Origin: Strongylocentrotus purpuratus
Taxonomy: Eukaryota > Echinodermata > Echinoidea > Camarodonta > Strongylocentrotidae
Reading direction: 5' to 3'
DNA: 64,000 bases
Assembly (NCBI RefSeq): GCF_000002235.5
Contig: NW_022145613.1
Coordinates: 10,957,929-11,021,928, forward strand
Translations under genes and position numbers: made by a program
In this document: positions 57,929 to 64,000 of the stretch, piece by piece
Layout: the number at the start of each line of letters is the position of its first letter
Position numbering within the stretch: position 1 is the stretch's first letter
The notes under the pieces: generated by a model
Told to the model about the DNA's origin: nothing
Database searches by the model: none
The model's input: only the letters and a program-made list of their open reading frames with translations

Positions 57929-59914
57929 TTATTTCGATACCATGTTAATGATAGTGTAGAGATAAGGATTGAGGGATGAGTTAATGGGCAGGACGAACAC
58001 CACCAACCAGGCGTAGATGTCGGGTGTGACCTCCACCCCAACCGTCTGGACCAGGATACCGAGAACGACGATGGGCATCCAGCAACAGAAGTCGGTTCCT
58101 ACGATCAAGAACATCTTCAGGGCCATCTTGATCTCGTTAGCCGACTGGTTGGTGCGGCCGACTTCGGCGCGGACGAAACGGACCTTGATGAAGATGGCGA
58201 CGTAGGCAACGAGGATAGCGACAAAACTGCTGAGATTGATGCCAAGGAACAGAACGATGGAGTATTTCCAGGTGGAGACTGTCGAAGCTGCGGATACGGT
58301 GAAAAACGATACGCCGTTGTATTGGCTGGAGGTTCGTGTATCCTCCCCTACGCGTAGGTTCGTCGACTTGCGGATGAAAGGGAGACCGACGCAGACATCG
58401 CTGAGACCATAAGAGTCCGGGTTGAAGTTGTTGAGCAGCACGCCAACCGCGCCTAGGAGTGCGGACACGACCCAGATAACCGCAATTGCAACACGGGTGG
58501 ACACAACACCAAAACGCTTTCTAGAGAACGGGAACACGATGCAGATGAAGCGGTCTACGCTGATGAGAGTCAGTAAGAACACGGAGGTCTCACTGCTGAG
58601 GACGGAGATAAACCCTGCAATCTGGCAAGTAGTGCTGGCCCTCCACTCCTCGGCACGACCCTCCCAGAAGTATGACTCTCCGATGTAGATGTCCATCACG
58701 GCGATGAGCACCATGTAGATGCCCATTAAGAGATCGGCCACGGCCAGGTTGGTGATGATCATGGCCTGAACCTTGGCTACCCTGGTCGTAGGGGCACTCC
58801 TCATCCTCGAGACCAAGACGAAGCAGTTCCCAAATAGTGCACTTGTTCCCAGGATCCACATGAACACCTTGATGGTGAAGTTGTGCAGGAAGGTCTTACG
58901 GCAAGTGAAGAGAGGGTGGGTAGGTTGATGCAGAACGCAGTTCACTTTGTCCGGCTTCAGGCAACAGAAACGTGGGTCTGAGGCGTACCTGGAATGAATA
59001 TTATGAGTATTCTTTTTTAAACAAATGAAATAATTGGAATAATCAGTTATAGTCCTATGTCACAGAACAAAGGGGAGAAAATAATGAGAGTGAGAGAGGG
59101 GGACAGAGGGAGAGAGAGAGAGAGAGGGAGAGAAGGAGAGAGAGAGAAAATAGTGATAGGGGGAGAGATAGGCAGAGAGAGAGAGAAAGAGAGGAGGAGG
59201 AAGAGAGAGTGTGAGAGAGAGAGAGAGAGTTAGACAGAGGATGAGAGGACTATCGATTTATTAATTGATTGATTGGTTGATTGATTGACTGGTTGGTCGG
59301 TCGGTCGATCGATCGATTAATATACTGATTGATTGTCGGTTGATAAATAAGAATAAGAATAATAATAATAGCCTAATAGTCCACTCCAAATTTTATTAAA
59401 CCGAAACGGAAATTCTTCTTCCCCAATTGATCGTGAGCCCGGCAGCCACTGAGCAGCGCCAGATCGACGTTGCTCTATCCCTTATTGTTGAACGCCAAAT
59501 AAGGTAGCAACAACTCCCATCTTTTAACGTCTTTTGGTATGACGCGGCCGGGGTTCGAACCCACGACCTCCCGGCTGTGAGGCGGACGCTCTACTGACTG
59601 TGCCAACACTCCGGTGAATATAGATAGATGGAGAGAGAGAGTCCAAGGTGGCATAGATGGAGGGTGAGAAAGAGTGAGAAAAGAAGAGAGGAAACGAGCA
59701 AGGGGGAAGAGGACATGAAGGGGAAAGGGAAATTCGCCCCCCCCCCCGACACGCTTGCACCCTTCTTGTGATTAATAGCCATGTCAATTTACATTCATCC
59801 AGTGAGTAAAGACGGTGCCCCCTCCATACCAATACCAAAGCTACGCCACTGCGGGGGGGGGGGGGGGGGCAGAGAGAGTTAGAGAGAAAGAAAGAGAGAG
59901 TTAGAGAGAAAAGA

Positions 59915-59945
<31 letters not shown>

Positions 59946-62900
59946 AAGAGAAAGAGAGAAAGAAAAAAAGTAACTTACAGAGCAGTTAAACTGACCAAAC
60001 CATCGAAGATATCTGGATAGAGTGGGATTGGATTAGAGTTCCGAGAATCGGAATCGATGACTCTGTGAGATTTTTAAAAAAAAGAAGAAAGCATTGCTAT
60101 GGTTAGAACCAAAACGTTATTGTCAATAACTTAAATGTTCTAAATAGTTTCAAGGATTTAAAGATTATCAGCTTAAAAAGCTGTACTACTATAGGGACTG
60201 GCTCTACTAGTTTAGAAAGAAATTCTAATTTCCTCAATGTTAAAGATAAAGTTGAGTTCTAGTCATGCGATTGCATTGTGAAAGAAAAGGTGTGGAATGG
60301 ATCAGAAAAGGTTGATCATGTTAGTATTGGTGTGTATTGTAAGGTTCTGGAGTAATCAAAATCATAATGAATTTGGCCCAGTCTTGGTAAAGTAACAAGC
60401 ACTTTACACAGAAAGATGTACATGGGACTACACAAATGGTGTCGGGCCCGACACCTTGATTTCCTTATCTTTCTATGCTCATTACTCAGTCATTATACAT
60501 TTTCTACCAAAATTGTTTGGCAATTGACATTTAATTTGTAATCTTGAACATTCAGTGTAAGTTTCGTTTGATTCTGTGAGAATTTATTTTCTTTTTCACA
60601 AGAACTCAAGTTTATCTTTAACAAGCGCTACTGATCCGTGGTGCATCTCATATTAGTAGAATTGATTATCAATAGACGGGTATACATAATTATGCAGAAT
60701 TTGATCTTCCTTATTAATTTTATTACGTCAGTTTATAATTTTGATACAAACTACATAATCTAAGCAGGGGCGTACGCAGGATTTTTTCAAGGGGGGGGGG
60801 GGGGTTTTACTGATTTAAATCGGGCCGAAAATTTCGCAACGACTCAGCCAGCCGCTGAATAAGCGGGGGGGGGGGGGGGGGGGGGGGGGTAAGAGCACAT
60901 TTGTATTCATTTTTTGCAACGTCTCAGGGGGAGGGGGTAAGGTCATTTTTGGGGGTCACCCTTTGGTAGATTTTTTTTTTCTTTTCTTCTTTTTTTCTTC
61001 TTTTATTAATTATAAACAAAAAAATGAAGGGGGGGCTTCATCAAAAATCACATACGTAAAAAAAAATTGAGGGAAGTGTTCAACCCCCAACCCCCCCCCC
61101 CCCCCCTATGAAAGAATTCATCGACTTACAAGTCCTCCAATTTTGATAGTTTCTTGAACGATCCAGGTGCGATGTACTCAATGTGGTTATCCTTCAAATT
61201 TCTGAGGAGAAGAAAGTCATTTATTTATTATGTACTGAACCAAATTTAGTTAGGATAAAAAACATTATAAGCAAAGCTGTTTTACATCATGATTATAAGG
61301 ACATACAACATTAAAAACAAACTCGTTATGATTTAGCATCATCACCAATTCCCCAAAATTAATTAGTTATGCATCTGTTTGCCTTTATTTATAGTATATA
61401 AGGACGTCCTTTTCTACGTGTTAAAAAATTATTGTGGTTTGTACAATTTAAAAAAAAAAAACTGTTTCTGCTCTGTCAGTAACAATCGATAAGACGTCAC
61501 GAAATCCTTAAAAATACGATGGACCCCTCCGTCAGTAAAAAGCATTGGTAAATATTCTTTGAGGAAACAAATTTATATGGCTCACAAAAAAAATAAATCT
61601 CTATTTTGAGAAGATTTCTTGCCTTTGGTTTCATGAACTCCACTGGATCTCAGAGTTCAATGTATCTTCTGCAAGGTCATCATTCTGTAAGAATTTTGTC
61701 ACTTTGACCTTGTGTATTATTGACACCATTTGCCTATACATTATTGCTTACCTATCATTTCTTATTCTATTTCTGTAAAAATGGATTAATAACTTCATGG
61801 TCTTCAGCGGAACGTGAGAAAATCGCAGATTCAGTATACGTATTTCACGTCTGCTATATGGATTCAAAAAGAATAAACTGGTGGTTTGCAAAGAATCTCA
61901 AATTATGGGCCTGGTACAATTTCAACAAGAGGAACTCAGTGTTATATGCTCTGGCTCCTAATAGGAGCCAGAGCATATAACACTGAGTTCCCATAGGACA
62001 TATATTCATTCAGATGGTCATATCTCAACCATATTCGATTGGTTTTCGACATTTGGAAATTATTTTTGATGTTCTTTCGGAATATGAAGAAAAAATTGAG
62101 AAATTCTAAAAAATAGATTTTTGATGACGTCACACTTCACCACTCTTAATGACAATTACATAATCCTAATATGATATGTCTAGACGATAGGACTACAATA
62201 GGATACTGGAATTGCCCTTAATTTGATATTTTGACAGACGTGGTGATCTTGTTGTTTGCATAATTTATACAGGCCTAAATTTATTTATACTTACACTCTT
62301 ATCAAGTTGTCTTCGACACCGTCAAACAGTGAGGCGTTTATTGATGTCAAATTGTTGTCGGTTAATATGCTTGAAAAGCAGGAAAGATAATATTTATTTG
62401 CTTTATTACATAGTTGCAAAAAGCCCGACATGATATCGGATAAAAGTCACATAAATACGACAACTAGCCTGCAAATAGGAATAACTTCTTATTGGAAATA
62501 GCATTAAGTTCATTTGATGCCATATTTTGACACAGTTCGTTTTATTATGGCCCCAAAATTTGGAATACCCTCCCTTTCGACCTCCGTACCTCTCCCTCAG
62601 TTGAAATTTTCAAGAAAAAACTAAAAACGTACCTCTTCAATAAGTAAATTGTAATTCTAATATTTTTGTTTTTTTATTATAATTACTCTTTTATACATGT
62701 ACTATCTTGTGTTTACTATGTCATTTTTTCTGTAAAGCGCTTCGAGCAATTCGTTGGATGTTGCGCTATATAAAAGACAATTGTATGTATGTATGTATGT
62801 ATTGGTATTTTACTTTCAATGACTGCGAGAGGGTTAATATTTACTATCTTACAATGTTATGCATGAGTTACCGCTTTGATTTCGTTATCCAAGTTCTGGT

Positions 62901-63332
62901 GTTTCAGTTGCATTTAATCAGATGAACTTAATGTACCTACGTCACAAAAGAGAATTATTTATAGTTTTCAAAGTAACCCAATAACCGCAATAACTTTAAT
63001 TACACATTAACAACAGGATTGCCGATATCATATTGTCAGGGGTAGGAAACTCAACATTGGAAAAATATATACATATTTCAAAACAAGGTATATTCTTTCA
63101 AGCTATGCTCTACATAATGTCCCAAGTACCACAAATAAAATCAATCAATAGCTTTCATGTGCATTGTGTTACAAATTCAGAAGAATACGCATCGTGAGCA
63201 TAAAATGATTCATGAATTATGTAGATTCTCAACATAATAAAGAAAAGAAGTGATTACATTCTTTCAATTGCTCTGCCCAAATCTTTAAACATCCCAGGTC
63301 GTAAGTCCGTGATGGTGTTATTGGCCATGTCT
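57929..63332 (-). CDS. Relaxin-receptor-like leucine-rich-repeat GPCR, C-terminal part (gene continues off the right edge)
   Basis: Five exons on the minus strand in matching phase: 63258-63332, 62295-62369, 61130-61201, 59979-60062 and 57929-58988 (TAA at 57929). The first four encode successive LRRs, for example NNTITDLRPGMF, NNLTSINASLF, NHIEYIAPGSF and PLYPDIFDGLVSL; repeats of 24-25 residues per 72-75 nt exon are typical of LGR genes. The last exon holds a Cys-rich hinge (YASDPRFCCLKPDKVNC) and seven membrane segments with NLAVADLLMGIY, DRF in place of DRY, CWMP in TM6 and NPYLYT in TM7. This fits type C LGRs (relaxin/INSL3 receptors), which couple peptide hormones to G proteins at the plasma membrane. 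Any LDLa module and further LRRs lie outside the window. The intracellular tail is only about eight residues, which is short. Confidence 0.9.
59085..59240. repeat. (GA)n microsatellite in the GPCR intron
   Basis: GAGAGA and GGGAGA repeats with minor interruptions. It is followed at 59,262-59,345 by a GATT/GGTC/GATC tetranucleotide-like tract. Confidence 0.9.
59395..59616 (-). mobile_element. tRNA-derived SINE (complete head)
   Basis: On the minus strand it starts CCGGAGTGTTGGCACAGTCAG, has an A-box-like TGGCACAGTCAGTAGAG, and a B box GGTCGTGGGTTCGAACCCCG. Then come CGCGTCATACCAAAAGACGTT and a body shared with the fragment at 8,110 (GCGCTGCTCAGTGGCTGCCGGG), ending in A/T-rich (ATT)n near 59,355-59,395. 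A CCA-less, non-cloverleaf 3' extension shows it is a SINE, not a tRNA gene. Confidence 0.85.
60240..60621. mobile_element. TTAA-flanked MITE, uninterrupted relative of the 39,455 element
   Basis: TTAAAGATAAAGTTGAGTTCT at the left and AGAACTCAAGTTTATCTTTAA at the right. The interior shares GTCATGCGATTGCATTGTGAAAG, ATCAGAAAAGGTTGATCAT and CAAGCACT-TACACAGAAAGATG with the split copy. It lies in a GPCR intron. Confidence 0.85.
60770..61108. mobile_element. hAT-like MITE region with CAGGGGCGTACGCAGG end and long G/C runs
   Basis: AGCAGGGGCGTACGCAGGATTTTTTCAAGGGG at 60,765-60,796 is like the end of the 16,447 element. Long G runs follow at 60,791-60,804 and 60,866-60,888, and a C run at 61,091-61,106 near the expected right end, which has lost its terminal repeat. 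It abuts the LRR exon at 61,130. Confidence 0.55.
61931..61991. repeat. 61-bp perfect palindrome (30-bp arms, 1-nt centre)
   Basis: GGAACTCAGTGTTATATGCT continuing as CTGGCTCCTA is followed after one A by its exact reverse complement. It lies in a GPCR intron between the LRR exons at 61,130 and 62,295. Confidence 0.95.
62520..62806 (+). pseudogene. CR1/L2-type LINE 3' end with (TGTA)n tail
   Basis: The frame at 62,539-62,646 reads YYGPKIWNTLPFDLRTSPSV then EIFKKKLKTYLFNK and stop, the typical C-terminus of CR1/L2 reverse transcriptases. It is followed by a 3' region with TGTAAAGCGCTTCGAGCAATTCGTTGG...GCGCTATATAAAAG and a terminal (TGTA)n repeat. It is a short 5'-truncated relic inside a GPCR intron. 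Confidence 0.75.
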
Positions 63333-63615
63333 CTGCAAAAGAAAAAGTTGGAAATATCGAAATAGGGAGAAAAAAACATCAGTCGGACAAAGCAAGGAGA
63401 TGGCAGGTTTGCATGTACACATTTTTTGTTGACCAATTCGTAAGGGGGCTTCGGAGATTTCATCAGGAACGTTTTGACACAAAGGCGCAAATATTGTGAT
63501 TTAACTAGCATTGAGTTCTTTGAATATTAATGTGAACATGCCCTATGAAATGTGTCTTCAATAAGGTCTACAAAAAAAAAGATGTTGTATTACCCTTTAG
63601 GTGCCAAAACATGGG

Positions 63616-63800
63616 TCGGTCGGTCGGAAATCTTTTTTTTTTTTTACCTTTTTTTTCTTTCTTTTTTCTCAGTCTTTGGGCCGATTTTTCTCAGTTTTAA
63701 AATGCTTTAATATTTTTTTCTCAAAAAAACGTTTTTTTTTTTGTTTTTTTGTTTTTTTTTAAAGACGACCGTAGATTTCGATTTTTTTTGGATCGGTCGC
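63616..63800. repeat. T-rich tract with GGTCGGTCGG / GGATCGGTCGC ends
   Basis: Many T homopolymers lie between GGTCGGTCGGTCGGAAATC (63,613) and AGATTTCGATTTTTTTTGGATCGGTCG (63,772). The ends are partly inverted (GGAAATC / AGATTTC), suggesting another decayed element. Nothing coding. Confidence 0.4.
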
Positions 63801-64000
63801 AAAGGGCAATACAACATTTTTGTTTAAGGCCTTATCAATGTCATTACATAAACGTAACTCAAGTAAATTATCCGGCAACACCTGGTATTCGGTGTCGGTG
63901 TCTCTGTATACTGCAATATCATTATATCATTGATAACGAGTGAAAAAAAGGAGAGAACATGCTTTGCGTATGGACCTACATGAAGAAGAGACTATGTAAA

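Noticed and set aside
58422..58859. ORFs on either strand overlapping the GPCR exon
   Set aside because: They are out-of-frame readings of the seven-membrane-segment exon.

Overview
The window looks like echinoderm genomic DNA, most likely a sea urchin. It has intron-rich deuterostome genes with GT-AG introns, AT-rich non-coding DNA, tRNA-derived SINEs, LINE relics and a very high load of small inverted-repeat DNA transposons whose ends carry long G or C runs. No bacterial, organellar or CRISPR features were seen. Exon boundaries were called by hand from splice consensus, phase continuity and protein similarity remembered for each family.

Five host genes are supported. (1) About 750-3,976, minus strand: the N-terminal half of a REC114-like meiotic double-strand-break protein, running off the left edge. 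(2) 6,962-13,315, minus: a complete seven-exon DNAJC27 (Rab-like GTPase plus C-terminal J domain). (3) 19,546-23,972, plus: a four-coding-exon adaptor with an N-terminal disordered region, a TICAM-like TIR domain, a long Pro/Gln-rich linker and a C-terminal Death domain. (4) 45,722-49,863, plus: a five-coding-exon SLC46-type (proton-coupled folate transporter family) MFS carrier. (5) 57,929-63,332, minus: the C-terminal half of a relaxin-receptor-like leucine-rich-repeat GPCR, running off the right edge. The genes have unrelated roles (meiosis, small-GTPase chaperone, innate signalling, solute transport, hormone reception), and nothing suggests an operon or functional cluster.

Most of the rest is mobile DNA. 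The largest items are two nearly identical 5.4-5.7 kb elements (31,928-37,608 and 51,826-57,257). They share CAG..GCGGATCCAGG terminal inverted repeats but have different perfect 5-bp target duplications, so they are independent transposition events and not a segmental duplication. A second highlight is a three-level nest at 39,455-43,161: a TTAA-flanked MITE interrupted by a 5'-truncated L1/Tx1-type LINE, which is itself interrupted by a 917-bp solo LTR. Removing the LTR and one target copy leaves the LINE reading frame open. Other points of interest are a relic duplicated transporter exon split by a palindromic MITE, a 151-bp minisatellite carrying perfect DR1 nuclear-receptor motifs inside a DNAJC27 intron, a tandem duplication across a REC114 exon end, a SINE with a 7SL-like head, and a 61-bp perfect palindrome.

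Limits: no searches or alignments could be run. Non-coding exons, transcription starts and polyadenylation sites are mostly unassigned, and superfamily labels for transposons rest on ends and target-site length only.
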